Positions 44,592 to 54,016 of a stretch of DNA of 64,000 nucleotides are shown in pieces (within the stretch, counting starts at the first letter, position 1; every line of letters begins with the position of its first letter). The notes below the pieces were generated by a model. The model saw nothing but the letters and a program-made list of their open reading frames with translations, was not told where the DNA came from and searched no databases. The position numbers and the translations under genes were made by a program. Where the stretch lies: positions 1 to 64,000 of the forward strand of contig NZ_RCCK01000011.1 of the NCBI RefSeq assembly GCF_003664035.1, in the 5' to 3' direction. This DNA is from Pedobacter alluvionis (GTDB lineage Bacteria; Bacteroidota; Bacteroidia; Sphingobacteriales; Sphingobacteriaceae).

Positions 44592-45998
44592 TTAAGAAAT
44601 TGGTTCTGTTAGCGGACTGTTTTTTTCGATATAGATCGCTCTCTCCTCTACCAGTAAAGTACCTTGAGAGTATTTCTCATCATGTTGAGAAGCATCAAGA
44701 CCTAGCTCTTCTTCTTCTTCAGAAACCCTGATTGGATTGATCAGATTTACGAATTTGAAAATTACGAATGATACAACAAAACTGAATATGATTACAATCA
44801 CCGCACCTTTTAATTGTGTGATAAAGAAAGCCGGATTGCCATAAAACAAACCATCAGCACCCGCAGCATTTACCGTTTTTGTAGCAAAAACACCCGTTAA
44901 CAACATCCCAACGATACCACCTACACCGTGGCAAGGGAAAACATCCAATGTATCATCTAAACTGGTTTTTTGTTTCCATGAAACCACAAGATTGGAGATT
45001 ACTGCGGCAATAGCACCAATAAATATACTTGATGAGATACTTACAAAACCTGCACCTGGTGTAATGGCTACTAAACCAACTACCGCACCGATACAAAAAC
45101 CCAATACTGAAGGTTTTTTACCTCTTGCTACATCGAAGAACATCCACGATAAACCAGCGGCACCAGCAGCGGTATTTGTAGTTAAAAATGCAGAAACAGC
45201 TAAACTACCTGCGCTTAATGCAGAACCGGCGTTAAAACCGAACCAACCAAACCATAATAAACCTGTACCAATTAATACATAAGGGATATTAGCCGGCGGA
45301 ACTTCTTTATGCTCTAAGTGAGATTTTCTACGTTTTAAAACCAATGCACCAGCTAAAGCGGCCATACCTGCGGAAATGTGCACTACAGTACCACCAGCAA
45401 AGTCTAACACGCCCATTTTAAACAAGAAACCTTGTGGATGCCATGTCCAGTGTGCTAACGGTGAGTAAACAAATATGGCGAATAAAACAATAAATAAAAT
45501 ATAGGAAGTAAAACGGATACGCTCAGCAACGGCTCCAACTACCAAACCTGGTGTAATGATGGCAAACATTAATTGAAACACAGCAAACAAAGAAAGCGGA
45601 ATAGTTAAGTCTGCTCCTCCCTGAAGATGTGGTGCTCCGGAATTTACACCTTTAAAGAACAGGAATGTGGAAGGGTTTCCAATAAAACCGCCAATGGTAT
45701 CACCAAAAGCTAAACTAAAACCTACAACTGTCCATAAAACTGTGATTACTCCTGCCGCTACCACACTTTTAATCATGGTAGACAATACATTTTTACGATG
45801 AACCATTCCACCATAAAAGAATGCAAGGCCTGGAGTCATTAAAAACACTAGTGCAGCTGCGATTAATATAAAAGCAATGTCTGGTCCACTATACTTACCT
45901 TCATCAAAATTAGGAAGAAGTGGAATAAATAGAGCGAAAATTGCGACAATCATCAAGATCGCAAAAGGCGCGAACTGTTTAAAGGAGAATTTACCCAT
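44592..45998 (-). CDS. amtB: Ammonium transporter Amt/AmtB
   Basis: 468 residues. An extra N-terminal hydrophobic segment (FAPFAILMIVAIFALFIPLL) precedes the AmtB fold of about 11 spans. Family motifs include MTPGLAFFYGGMVHRKNVLS, LAHWTWHPQG with the pore His, DFAGGTVVHISAGMAALAGA and DVFPCHGVGGIVGMLLTGVF with the second pore His. The cytoplasmic tail (EEEEELGLDASQHDEKYSQG) is where PII proteins would act; no glnK gene is adjacent in the window. It is the first gene of the operon with the porin. Confidence 0.95.
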   Translation of the reverse strand: MGKFSFKQFAPFAILMIVAIFALFIPLLPNFDEGKYSGPDIAFILIAAALVFLMTPGLAFFYGGMVHRKNVLSTMIKSVVAAGVITVLWTVVGFSLAFGDTIGGFIGNPSTFLFFKGVNSGAPHLQGGADLTIPLSLFAVFQLMFAIITPGLVVGAVAERIRFTSYILFIVLFAIFVYSPLAHWTWHPQGFLFKMGVLDFAGGTVVHISAGMAALAGALVLKRRKSHLEHKEVPPANIPYVLIGTGLLWFGWFGFNAGSALSAGSLAVSAFLTTNTAAGAAGLSWMFFDVARGKKPSVLGFCIGAVVGLVAITPGAGFVSISSSIFIGAIAAVISNLVVSWKQKTSLDDTLDVFPCHGVGGIVGMLLTGVFATKTVNAAGADGLFYGNPAFFITQLKGAVIVIIFSFVVSFVIFKFVNLINPIRVSEEEEELGLDASQHDEKYSQGTLLVEERAIYIEKNSPLTEPIS

Positions 45999-46344
45999 AG
46001 TTTTTTAGCTTAATTTGTTTGAAACGTTTAAATAATTTAAATATGCTTGATTTATTTTTATAAAAATACAACATATTGCATTTTTTACACCATTTAATCT
46101 AAATATTTTAATAAAAACGATTAATTTTTGCAAAACAAAACAAAAACTAACCATAAAAATAAAAATAACAAAAAATACAGGTTATTTTAATACAAGTTTT
46201 TGATAAAAACAAAATCACATATTAACTACTATTTACACTATTTTAGCTAAAATTTTAAAAAAACAGATCAAAAAAATTAACAAAAAACAAAAAACCCATG
46301 AAAATCCATAGGTTTTTAAAAAAATAACAGAATAATTTAAATTT
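45999..46344. other. AT-rich intergenic region upstream of amtB
   Basis: 346 bp of very AT-rich DNA with A and T tracts. It must contain the amtB promoter on the minus strand. Several near matches (TATTTTTTG, TAGTTTTTG) are one base too long for TAnnTTTG. A 70-codon minus frame at 46233-46445 overlaps the radical SAM gene and is not credible. Confidence 0.5.
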
Positions 46345-47292
46345 CTAAGAAAAATAAGCAGACCCCTGCACAACTCCTCTTTTTTCAATTTCTTTATCCA
46401 TATAGGTCTGAATTGCCGATTTATTAAGCCCCCAGTTAGGCGCAATCAACAAATCCCAATCTGAAATACCAAAAAGCCGCTGAATCACAATATCCGGACG
46501 CAATAAAGGAATTAACTCACAAAGTAAATCAGTATACTCTTCAAGCGAAAACAATTTAAAAGGCTCTTTTTTATATTTAGACCCCATTATCGAACCCTCT
46601 ACCACATGGAGGTGGTGAAATTTCACAAACTTGATTTGCGGGAAACGGTTAATTTCGTGGATATAACCATGCATTTGCTCTCTGGTTTCCCAGGGGAAGC
46701 CAAAAATGGTATGCACACAGAGATCGAGTTTACTGTCTTTTAAAAGTTCTACTGCAGCAACAAATTCACCATGACTGCAACCTCTGTTGATCTGATCAAG
46801 GGTTTCATCATAAATGGATTCCATCCCCATCTCTAAATCTACATCAAAACGATCGGTATAACTTTCCAGTAGCGCAACCTTTTCGGCATCAATGCAATCA
46901 GGGCGTGTACCCACTGCAAAACCAACAATATCTTCTGTATTAACCGATAGCGCTTCATCGTACATCATCTTTAAATAATGCACCGGCGCATAAGTATTGG
47001 TATTGGGCTGAAAGTAAACAATATACTTATCAGCTTTATAAGATGTTTTCGCCCTCAACATGCCCTCTTCGAGCTGATCTTTAATATTTGGATTTTTACG
47101 CGATGGTTCGGGTGTAAAAGAATCTACATTACAATACGTACATCCACCAAAACCTTTGCTCCCATCCCGGTTTGGACAGGTAAATCCACCATCTACAATT
47201 ACTTTAAATACACGTTGCCCCTTATACTTTTCGCGCAAATGCGTGCCGTAATTTTTATATCCCTTTATACCTGAATCTACGAGTGTTCCCAT
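46345..47292 (-). CDS. YhcC-type radical SAM protein (TIGR01212 family)
   Basis: 315 residues from the ATG at 47292; the TTG nine bases earlier is less likely. The iron-sulfur cysteines have the family spacing: Cys39 in GGFTCPNRDG, then Cys51 and Cys54 in FGGCTYCN (C-x11-C-x2-C). YIVYFQPNTNTYAP, VGTRPDCID and DLEMGMESIYDETLDQINRG are diagnostic. Family function in E. coli-type YhcC is not settled. Monocistronic as far as visible. Confidence 0.9.
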   Translation of the reverse strand: MGTLVDSGIKGYKNYGTHLREKYKGQRVFKVIVDGGFTCPNRDGSKGFGGCTYCNVDSFTPEPSRKNPNIKDQLEEGMLRAKTSYKADKYIVYFQPNTNTYAPVHYLKMMYDEALSVNTEDIVGFAVGTRPDCIDAEKVALLESYTDRFDVDLEMGMESIYDETLDQINRGCSHGEFVAAVELLKDSKLDLCVHTIFGFPWETREQMHGYIHEINRFPQIKFVKFHHLHVVEGSIMGSKYKKEPFKLFSLEEYTDLLCELIPLLRPDIVIQRLFGISDWDLLIAPNWGLNKSAIQTYMDKEIEKRGVVQGSAYFS

Positions 47293-47421
47293 TTGCTGCA
47301 AAAATACGCTTTTTGTTTGAGAGGTAAGATGAGATTTGAGAGATTAGACATGAGATGTGAGATTGGGCAAACATTTAGCGGCTATTAACGAATAGCCCTG
47401 TAAATTTAAAGCTGACTAAAC

Positions 47422-47925
47422 TTATCTTATTTTAGATAGATATGTGTTTGCATCTTTATTTCCGAGCTGATTTGCCTTTTGCAAATGTATTATTGCATTT
47501 TTGGTATCTTTCTGCATATAATAAACCATGCCGAGATTATATTCTACTCCCGAATAATATCCCGCTAATTCATTTTCACCATTTTCTACTGCTAAAGCTT
47601 GTAGCAGATGATATTGGGCTGACTTTAAATCATTAAGGTGCAATTTACATTCCCCTAATAAAGCATGTGCTACTGGAAAACCATTGTTTATTGATTCCTC
47701 AAAATATTTACTGGCTTCAGTATATTTTTTTTGATCATAATACTCAAGCCCCTTATCAAACTGTTCTATTCCTTTACCTGATTTCAATTTTTGATTTATC
47801 GCCGTTATATTTGTTTCGTCATTAGAATTGAATAAAATCTTATAGCCAACAAATAGCATGAATGCTGTAAACAAGATACCAAATATGATCAGCTTATTAC
47901 CTCTCAAAGGTTGTTTTTTTTCCAT
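47422..47925 (-). CDS. Membrane-anchored TPR-repeat protein
   Basis: 167 residues. One N-terminal span (LIIFGILFTAFMLFVGYKIL, about 12-31) is followed by about three TPR/Sel1-like repeats (YDQKKYTEASKYFEESINNG, ALLGECKLHLNDLKSAQYHL, LGMVYYMQKDTKNAIIHLQK). It is probably a periplasmic-facing scaffold. It lies at the end of the T6SS cargo island, 261 bp after the small membrane protein gene, on the same strand. A part in immunity is possible but has no direct support. Confidence 0.75.
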   Translation of the reverse strand: MEKKQPLRGNKLIIFGILFTAFMLFVGYKILFNSNDETNITAINQKLKSGKGIEQFDKGLEYYDQKKYTEASKYFEESINNGFPVAHALLGECKLHLNDLKSAQYHLLQALAVENGENELAGYYSGVEYNLGMVYYMQKDTKNAIIHLQKANQLGNKDANTYLSKIR

Positions 47926-48186
47926 AGCGGTTAATAAATAGTAATTAGTAAAATAAATATTCCGATTAATACATAAGAAGCATTTGATAATTTTTTATGC
48001 AAATTATTTATATATCTATAGTCTTTTTTTAAACTCATCAGCACAAAAAACAAATGTTAATACCAAGGGTATGGCTAGATATAAAGTTTGGTTATTAATA
48101 ATATAAGAAATTATTTGAGCTATTTTTCTAATGCATTTGGCCGATGGTCTGTTATATAATAAAGACGTTTATTCTGTTTTATCACG

Positions 48187-48741
48187 CTAAACCATTAGCC
48201 AAATAAAACTTAATTCGATGATTAGTATTAAAATTTTATTCGGCCATTTTGTAATCATTAAAATAGGAAACAGGCAGACAATACACGAAATAATAGCAAT
48301 CAACATAATCGTGTTTGAAATTGATGTTCTTGTGTATTCATACAGAAAAATATCCAAAATGCTCTTTTGATTATTGATATTAAAAATTGGATAATAGTAA
48401 AATCCTCTTTGATTAGACTTATTAATTAATGGAGGTGGAGAAAATTTCTCATCTGCCGTATAAAATGAAATTGTATCCAACTTCTGCAACTTATTTAAAT
48501 TGACATCAAAGAATTTCCCTCTATATACCTGATAGAATAGATCATTATGAGATTGTAATCTAAAACGCAAATATGTTCTTCTTCCTTCTTTATCTAACCT
48601 AATTTCACTTACCACCCCTCTGTTTAATGTTAATTCCTGATAAGTTATAACACTCATAACTAACACCTTAAAAAATAATATCGATGTTAATAGAATACTA
48701 AAGAATAAAATTTTATTTGTGATCCAAAGATTTTTGAACAT
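48187..48741 (-). CDS. Small membrane protein, candidate immunity protein to the PAAR-like effector
   Basis: 184 residues from the ATG at 48741, 10 bp after the effector stop; an ATG 11 codons earlier would overlap that gene by 23 bp. Spans lie near 6-35 and a double span at the C-terminus (about 140-184). The soluble part (VVSEIRLDKEGRRTYLRFRL, DTISFYTADEKFSPPP) is DUF3592-like only by general look. A membrane protein directly after a membrane-inserting effector suggests immunity (inference). Low GC relative to neighbours supports recent transfer. Confidence 0.6.
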   Translation of the reverse strand: MFKNLWITNKILFFSILLTSILFFKVLVMSVITYQELTLNRGVVSEIRLDKEGRRTYLRFRLQSHNDLFYQVYRGKFFDVNLNKLQKLDTISFYTADEKFSPPPLINKSNQRGFYYYPIFNINNQKSILDIFLYEYTRTSISNTIMLIAIISCIVCLFPILMITKWPNKILILIIELSFIWLMV

Positions 48742-48751
48742 ACTATCTTTT

Positions 48752-49966
48752 TTAAGCTTTTTTAGCAAATACACCTAATTTCTGTTTAGCAATCGCTTCC
48801 GGATTTGCAGCAGCATCTAACAAAGCCCGTTGATCCTGCTCAATAACTATGTTACTTACAGTCTCGAAAATCGTCCCAGCCCAAAAAAGTTGCCCAGCAG
48901 ATGATCTAGGGTCAAATCCATTTATAAATCCTTTTCCTCCATCCCTTAAATTTTTGGTGTGACGTGAGGTTAACTCTTTTTGCCCCAATCCCCTATTAAA
49001 TGATGCTTTTTCTCTTTGCATGCTTTTCCATTCCTCACTACGTCTGTAATTATGTTTGCCGTACTGCTTCCTAATTTCTTTTTCTCTAGCATTAAACTTA
49101 TTTTTATTGTAAGGATTATTTAATGGACCTGCATTTGGATTAACACGTTGTTTTTGAGCATTTTCCGTGCCTTTTCTAATAATTTCTTCCCTATTATCAT
49201 GAATTCCCCTTGCTTCTACTCCAGTTTTTACAGAATTTTCATCACCGCTCATTTTTGGGGCATAATAACCTAAATCATTTGGTGCGCCATAAATACCTTC
49301 ATTAAAAAGAGGACTATCTTTTTGACTATCTGTCATTTCTCCATTTACTTGATTCTTAATTTCATCTTGGAGAATGTTAACGCCAACATTCAAGAAATAT
49401 CCAGAAGTCATACCTGCCATATAACCCCCAAACCCAACTTGTGCGGAAACGCAATAAGCACCATAACCACCAAGCATCCATCCACCTATAAAAGACATTG
49501 CTATTTCTGTTGTCGCTTTATTCCTAAAAATTTCTGCTTGTTGAGAAGCTATATTCTTATCGTAAATAGGGATAATTGTACCACCAATTGGACAACTGAA
49601 ATAGGATTTATCAGTAAGTACATTTTTCTTTTCTACATAAACTTTTGGGTGTATTTTTTTCCATCCACCGCCATTAAATAGATTAACAATAGCACACATA
49701 CTTAAACTAATACCTGTTGCAATCATAACCGTGAATAAAATAGCAGCTAAACTTCCACCTGATGCAACCAGTGCACCAGCAACCAGTGCACCAAGAATTA
49801 AAGCGTACTTACACATGAAATCACCAAACCGATCTTCTTTTGTTGCTATCAATCGGTTTTTTTTATCATTGTACACAGTTCCCTGACTAAACACAACCAA
49901 TTCAGATTTCATCATGCCGCTACTGCAAACCAAATATACCTTACTCGGCAATATTGCTTTTTTCAT
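48752..49966 (-). CDS. PAAR-like (DUF4280-type) T6SS candidate effector with membrane segments
   Basis: 404 residues. The N-terminal PAAR-like features are VYLVCSSGMMKSEL (Cys14), VYNDKKNRLIATKEDRFGDF, and, after an interruption, NVLTDKSYFSCPIGGTIIPI (Cys125). Between the two PAAR halves lies a hydrophobic hairpin at about 53-97, and a second Gly-rich hydrophobic region is at 153-198. Residues 205-404 are a charged region without a toxin family I recognise. PAAR-like proteins cap the VgrG spike. The gene overlaps the upstream unknown gene by 26 bp and precedes a small membrane protein. A pore-forming or membrane-delivered toxin is the best guess. Confidence 0.7.
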   Translation of the reverse strand: MKKAILPSKVYLVCSSGMMKSELVVFSQGTVYNDKKNRLIATKEDRFGDFMCKYALILGALVAGALVASGGSLAAILFTVMIATGISLSMCAIVNLFNGGGWKKIHPKVYVEKKNVLTDKSYFSCPIGGTIIPIYDKNIASQQAEIFRNKATTEIAMSFIGGWMLGGYGAYCVSAQVGFGGYMAGMTSGYFLNVGVNILQDEIKNQVNGEMTDSQKDSPLFNEGIYGAPNDLGYYAPKMSGDENSVKTGVEARGIHDNREEIIRKGTENAQKQRVNPNAGPLNNPYNKNKFNAREKEIRKQYGKHNYRRSEEWKSMQREKASFNRGLGQKELTSRHTKNLRDGGKGFINGFDPRSSAGQLFWAGTIFETVSNIVIEQDQRALLDAAANPEAIAKQKLGVFAKKA

Positions 49967-50936
49967 CTTTAAGTTCTTTAATGTTACAATCCATGAACAT
50001 CTCTATACTACCAGCTTTTTCAAAAACAGTTGCATTCATTTTTTTCACTAATCCGCTTTCATTTTCAATATCATAAGTTGCCTCGAAATCGTAGCTATAT
50101 TCTTCCATATCAAATTTTGCAAAAGGATAAGCTTCTTTGTAGACTTTTCTTAAGTTATCTATATTAATATCATCAGGTTCAATTCCTTGCATCTCTAATT
50201 CGCTTACGCCTGTTTCATTGTGGTAACGCTTAAGTTTCACTTCAAAATCTAATGGAATAATTTGATCTTTAAATAAGGTTGAGTTTTTAAATTTCCTGTT
50301 TAGCGAATATGTTTGCTTTGCCTTATATTCTTTCCAATAACCAATAAACATCATTACATAAATTGTATACCCCCTATTTAAAAATTCAACCAAATCAAAA
50401 TCACTTAAATATTCATCATCACCACCTTTAAGAATTAATTCTTGCTCTTCTGGCTTAAACATTAAAAACTTTCTATCATTTAGTAGATCAGAACGTACAG
50501 CTAACCATTTTTCTTTAAGTTCTTCCCTATTTAGTAAATTTTGTATTGAGCCATATATATCTAATTTTAAAACAATATTGTCTTTAACAGATGCTATTTT
50601 ATACAGTAAGTCATTAAAGCTATTTAGCTCTTCAATATTATTATCCAAATGGCTTTTTAGAATTTCGATTTTAACAACCGAATGTGCCCCTGCATCCTGC
50701 ACTGTTAGTTTAAAATCTGTCATGGTAGATGACTTACTCACGATAATATCATCAATACGCATTAGAGACAAGGATTCACTTCTATAAATCCTGCTTGCAT
50801 TAGATTTCTTGAATGCCAAATCATGTAATATATTTGTCTGAGGTGCATCAATAACTTCTTCTTTAACATTTGGCTCATTATCATCAGACAATAAACTCCA
50901 TCTCTTATAGTCTACTGATTTATTTTCTTCGTTCAT
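49941..50936 (-). CDS. Unknown protein between VgrG and the PAAR-like effector
   Basis: 331 residues, no signal peptide. A disordered acidic start precedes SLSLMRIDDIIVSKSSTMTD, YLSDFDLVEFLNRGYTIYVM and a beta-rich end (EYSYDFEATYDIENESGLVK, KKMNATVFEKAGSIEMFMDC). No domain recognised. It is 5 bp after VgrG and overlaps the effector start by 26 bp, the usual place of an effector-loading chaperone or adaptor in T6SS cargo operons, which is the most likely role (inference). Confidence 0.7.
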   Translation of the reverse strand: MNEENKSVDYKRWSLLSDDNEPNVKEEVIDAPQTNILHDLAFKKSNASRIYRSESLSLMRIDDIIVSKSSTMTDFKLTVQDAGAHSVVKIEILKSHLDNNIEELNSFNDLLYKIASVKDNIVLKLDIYGSIQNLLNREELKEKWLAVRSDLLNDRKFLMFKPEEQELILKGGDDEYLSDFDLVEFLNRGYTIYVMMFIGYWKEYKAKQTYSLNRKFKNSTLFKDQIIPLDFEVKLKRYHNETGVSELEMQGIEPDDINIDNLRKVYKEAYPFAKFDMEEYSYDFEATYDIENESGLVKKMNATVFEKAGSIEMFMDCNIKELKDEKSNIAE

Positions 50937-50941
50937 AATAC

Positions 50942-52735
50942 TTAGTTAATATTTACATTTTTGCCATTTAAAGTGTGTTCTCCCTTTGCATCGGTTAAAA
51001 TTGTGCTCGCCCCTGTATTTACGGTTGTAGTTCCTTTTTTGCCGATATTAACATTAGTTCCCGGTGCAGGCGGAGCTTCTCCCTTGGCCAACTTTAATCC
51101 TTGACAATCTGCATTTACGTTAATTGAATTGCTCCCAATAATGTTTATATCTTTTCCTATTAAAGTAATCGTACCATCGTTTGCCAATGTAATACTACTC
51201 AGACCCGTTTTTAGTACAATTGTTTCGGTAGATTCTGCCGTAATCAATCCCGGACCATTTTCAATCTTCACGAAATTGTTCTTGTTAGTTCCTAGCTCAA
51301 GATGATGTCCCAAATCATCAAAGGTAAGTGCACTTCCCTTTCTTGAAGTCATGCCTTTAATGTTGCTATTCTTGAATCCACTGCTATCACCACTTTTGCC
51401 ATGGTACACGCTACCCATTACTACAGGCCTGGCCACGTTGCCCTCTTCAAAAGCAACGACCACCTGATCGCCCTTTTCAGGGATGACATGGAAACCCCTG
51501 TTTTTCCCTGTATCGCCACTTCCGGCATTGGGGCTAACAACCCTTAACCATTCAGTTGGGTCGTTGGTTTGGCATTCCCACTTAAATTTAACCTTAATCC
51601 GGCCCTGCCCCTGTGGATCATCATTATCAATCACATCGGCCAGCTGCATATCGGAATGTGGTTTTTCGTAATTTCTTACCATCAAACGCTCGGTTGTAGC
51701 CACTACACCTTCAAAGGTATTGTGGTATTTGCCGGTTCCATCTATATCATGTTTGATTTTGGTGATCAGGAATTTACCCAGACTTTCTGTAGAGAAGCTA
51801 AGTTCTTTACGCAGGCTCATCATAATTTCGGCAAGGGTACCAATACCAAGTTCGGCATTGTCACCACTGGCATTAACTTTAAGCAATTCGCTGATGTGGG
51901 CCTTTTCTTCGTTTTCTACATGGCTTTTAATGTCGCTACTATTGTCAACCCTGATTAATGAAGGCTGGTTAAAGGTTTTGCTGTACATCGAATTAGAGGC
52001 GTTAATGGCATGCGCCAAATCTGGATTTCCGTCTGCTTTCCCTGTACTCTCGCTATGCAGCATTTCATCCTGCTTAGGGTTATAAGCAAAACGTTTATAT
52101 TTTATCGGCGAAACTTCCATGGCGTATTGCAAGTTTTGCACATCGCGGCCATAAAATAAGGCCACTTCTTTTTGCTCATCGGGTTTACCAAAGTTGAGTT
52201 GTTTACCATCGTAAAAAAACCATTCGTGGTACTCGCCAGATAAACGGTTGAGAAAATCGAAATCGCTTTCGCGGTACTGGATCAGATAATCGATGGGCGA
52301 TTTTCTTGAGGCATTGGCTACTATAGTCAGGTCATTTGCCGGGGTATCTTTGGTAGCCAGTTTTACTATGGTATCTAAATCTTTATCCAAATAGGATCCT
52401 AAATCAGGTCCACGGTCTATCAATACAGTTGGACTATAGCCACTTACAATTAAAACACCGTGATAGCCGTGGCTTTGTGCCAATTCAACCCGGGTAACCA
52501 GGCCGGCAAAGTGCTGCATTTTTTCTGGCGTGTAGCCAAAAGAAGCGGTTAAGGTTTTACCTACAAAATCTCGACTGTCGTCTAAACTGACCAATCCGGG
52601 TGCACCCATTTGATCGTGATTAAACCGCAGCTCGAAATAATGGTGATCATTAAAAGCTTGCTGTAGGGAAAAGGAGGCAAAATGAAGAATGGCTTTGTCT
52701 TCTATATTGATTTCGGAGATTAATTTATTTTCCAT
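50942..52735 (-). CDS. vgrG: T6SS spike protein VgrG
   Basis: 597 residues, no extended C-terminal toxin. The gp27-like base (SLQQAFNDHHYFELRFNHDQ, YHEWFFYDGKQLNFGKPDEQ) is followed by the OB-fold hub (DDPQGQGRIKVKFKWECQTN, EKGDQVVVAFEEGNVARPVV). A gp5-like beta-helix needle carries short repeats (NIIGSNSINVNADCQGLKL, TVNTGASTILTD). It forms the tip trimer pierced into target cells, with the PAAR-like protein encoded downstream. Neighbours upstream are the Tae4-like amidase and its putative immunity protein. Confidence 0.93.
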   Translation of the reverse strand: MENKLISEINIEDKAILHFASFSLQQAFNDHHYFELRFNHDQMGAPGLVSLDDSRDFVGKTLTASFGYTPEKMQHFAGLVTRVELAQSHGYHGVLIVSGYSPTVLIDRGPDLGSYLDKDLDTIVKLATKDTPANDLTIVANASRKSPIDYLIQYRESDFDFLNRLSGEYHEWFFYDGKQLNFGKPDEQKEVALFYGRDVQNLQYAMEVSPIKYKRFAYNPKQDEMLHSESTGKADGNPDLAHAINASNSMYSKTFNQPSLIRVDNSSDIKSHVENEEKAHISELLKVNASGDNAELGIGTLAEIMMSLRKELSFSTESLGKFLITKIKHDIDGTGKYHNTFEGVVATTERLMVRNYEKPHSDMQLADVIDNDDPQGQGRIKVKFKWECQTNDPTEWLRVVSPNAGSGDTGKNRGFHVIPEKGDQVVVAFEEGNVARPVVMGSVYHGKSGDSSGFKNSNIKGMTSRKGSALTFDDLGHHLELGTNKNNFVKIENGPGLITAESTETIVLKTGLSSITLANDGTITLIGKDINIIGSNSINVNADCQGLKLAKGEAPPAPGTNVNIGKKGTTTVNTGASTILTDAKGEHTLNGKNVNIN

Positions 52736-52756
52736 AGTAGTTATTTTAATATTGCA

Positions 52757-53341
52757 TTAACATTCCCAAAGGTATATTTCTGAGGTCCGGGGGTCCAGAA
52801 AATAATCCTGATACAAACATTTATAACCATCCCATAAGGTAAAGTGGCCTGTTGCATCACTAAATTTGGTTTTAAAACATATAATGCCGGTTTTGTTGCT
52901 AATCTTATCTGTAAAATCGCGTATCTCTGACTGCGCAAAAAATTTGCCTGATTTTAAAATAAGTGAGTGGTTACTTTTATTGTATTTATGGTTCAGATAA
53001 TCGAAAAATTCGGACACACGGAAGCAATAGCGTTTTTGATCGGCGCCTGCAATAGTTTCGAATTTCTTGGTAAACGCATACCGTTTAGGAATTGCATGTA
53101 CCTTTACTTTTTCCTGGGCCTGAAATGCTTGTTTTGTGGTATATTTCCAGCTTGGGGTATTTAGGGTGAAAATATTATTATCAACACTCAAATAATTAAA
53201 TGCCCTGCTCATTCTAACCACACAGGTATTGGTAATGTAGGCTGCATTAACAGCACCACCAATAGTTGCTTTAACCAGGTCGCTACTTGTTGTAGGGTAA
53301 TTGGTTCTTAAATCGTTAAAAGCTGGCAAAGAAAGTGGCAT
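52757..53341 (-). CDS. Tae4-like T6SS peptidoglycan amidase effector
   Basis: 194 residues. ITNTCVVRMSRAFNYLSV carries the catalytic Cys40 and ATGHFTLWDG the catalytic His166 with Asp171, the Cys/His arrangement of Tae4 amidases that cut the murein peptide cross-link. There is no signal peptide, as expected for T6SS cargo. It lies 21 bp upstream of VgrG and 1 bp after a lipoprotein gene. Delivery probably relies on the Hcp tube or VgrG. Confidence 0.85.
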   Translation of the reverse strand: MPLSLPAFNDLRTNYPTTSSDLVKATIGGAVNAAYITNTCVVRMSRAFNYLSVDNNIFTLNTPSWKYTTKQAFQAQEKVKVHAIPKRYAFTKKFETIAGADQKRYCFRVSEFFDYLNHKYNKSNHSLILKSGKFFAQSEIRDFTDKISNKTGIICFKTKFSDATGHFTLWDGYKCLYQDYFLDPRTSEIYLWEC

Positions 53342-53342
53342 A

Positions 53343-53888
53343 TTATTTTCTGGTCAAAAGTGAATCAAGGTATTTGTTGCCAATGAATGATGCATTTTCC
53401 AATGCGTAGAGAAACACATCTTTATCTCCTGATGAAACAGGTGATTTAGATTTGTCAAGAAAAACTATCAAGGTATCGTTTGGGTGTTTAACGTATTTCA
53501 TATCGTTCATGGCCATATATTTTAGGCTATCTCCGGCTTTTAGCCTGCCTTTAAAAGATTTCAATATTTTAGCGCTAAAAATCTTTTCCGAATTGTAAAC
53601 AGAATCGACCGTGGTTACATTTACCAAAACGATGTGCAAGGCTTGCTGTTTAAGATTCTGTATTAATGATTTTGGTGGATCCTGATATTTTTCTTCTGCC
53701 AACGGCAGATTTTTATCTACTATTGACGATGAATCTTTAATAACAACGGTAGATGAAAGATTTTTGCTTTTATTTTGCTTACATGCCGCAAAAGCAATAC
53801 ATAAAAATGTTAATAGTATGATGCAGGCATATTTTCTGTTATATGCCGATTCAACTTTACCTGTTCCAGAAATAAGTCTGTTTTGCAT
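53343..53888 (-). CDS. Periplasmic lipoprotein, candidate immunity to the Tae4-like amidase
   Basis: 181 residues. A hydrophobic stretch (ACIILLTFLCIAFAACKQNK) ends in a lipobox Cys36, preceded by a long basic leader. The mature part (IVLVNVTTVDSVYNSEKIFS, KSFKGRLKAGDSLKYMAMND) is beta-rich and not recognised. Location in the periplasm and a 1-bp gap to the amidase gene, transcribed before it, fit an immunity protein; the sequence itself does not resemble a Tai4 that I know. Confidence 0.65.
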   Translation of the reverse strand: MQNRLISGTGKVESAYNRKYACIILLTFLCIAFAACKQNKSKNLSSTVVIKDSSSIVDKNLPLAEEKYQDPPKSLIQNLKQQALHIVLVNVTTVDSVYNSEKIFSAKILKSFKGRLKAGDSLKYMAMNDMKYVKHPNDTLIVFLDKSKSPVSSGDKDVFLYALENASFIGNKYLDSLLTRK

Positions 53889-54016
53889 GAAGAGGTTATT
53901 TAAAAATTTCTAATGGTTAAGAAGGTGTTTTGGTTTTATTTCCCTTCTTTTTGTGAGCGTAGTATAAAATCAGGCTGGGCATTAGCTTGTTAGCTATTAC
54001 CCAACCTATACAAATA

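Noticed and set aside
46233..46445. 70-codon minus-strand frame in the AT-rich region
   Set aside because: Overlaps the 3' end of the radical SAM gene in another frame and ends in a low-complexity Phe/Ile/Leu run.
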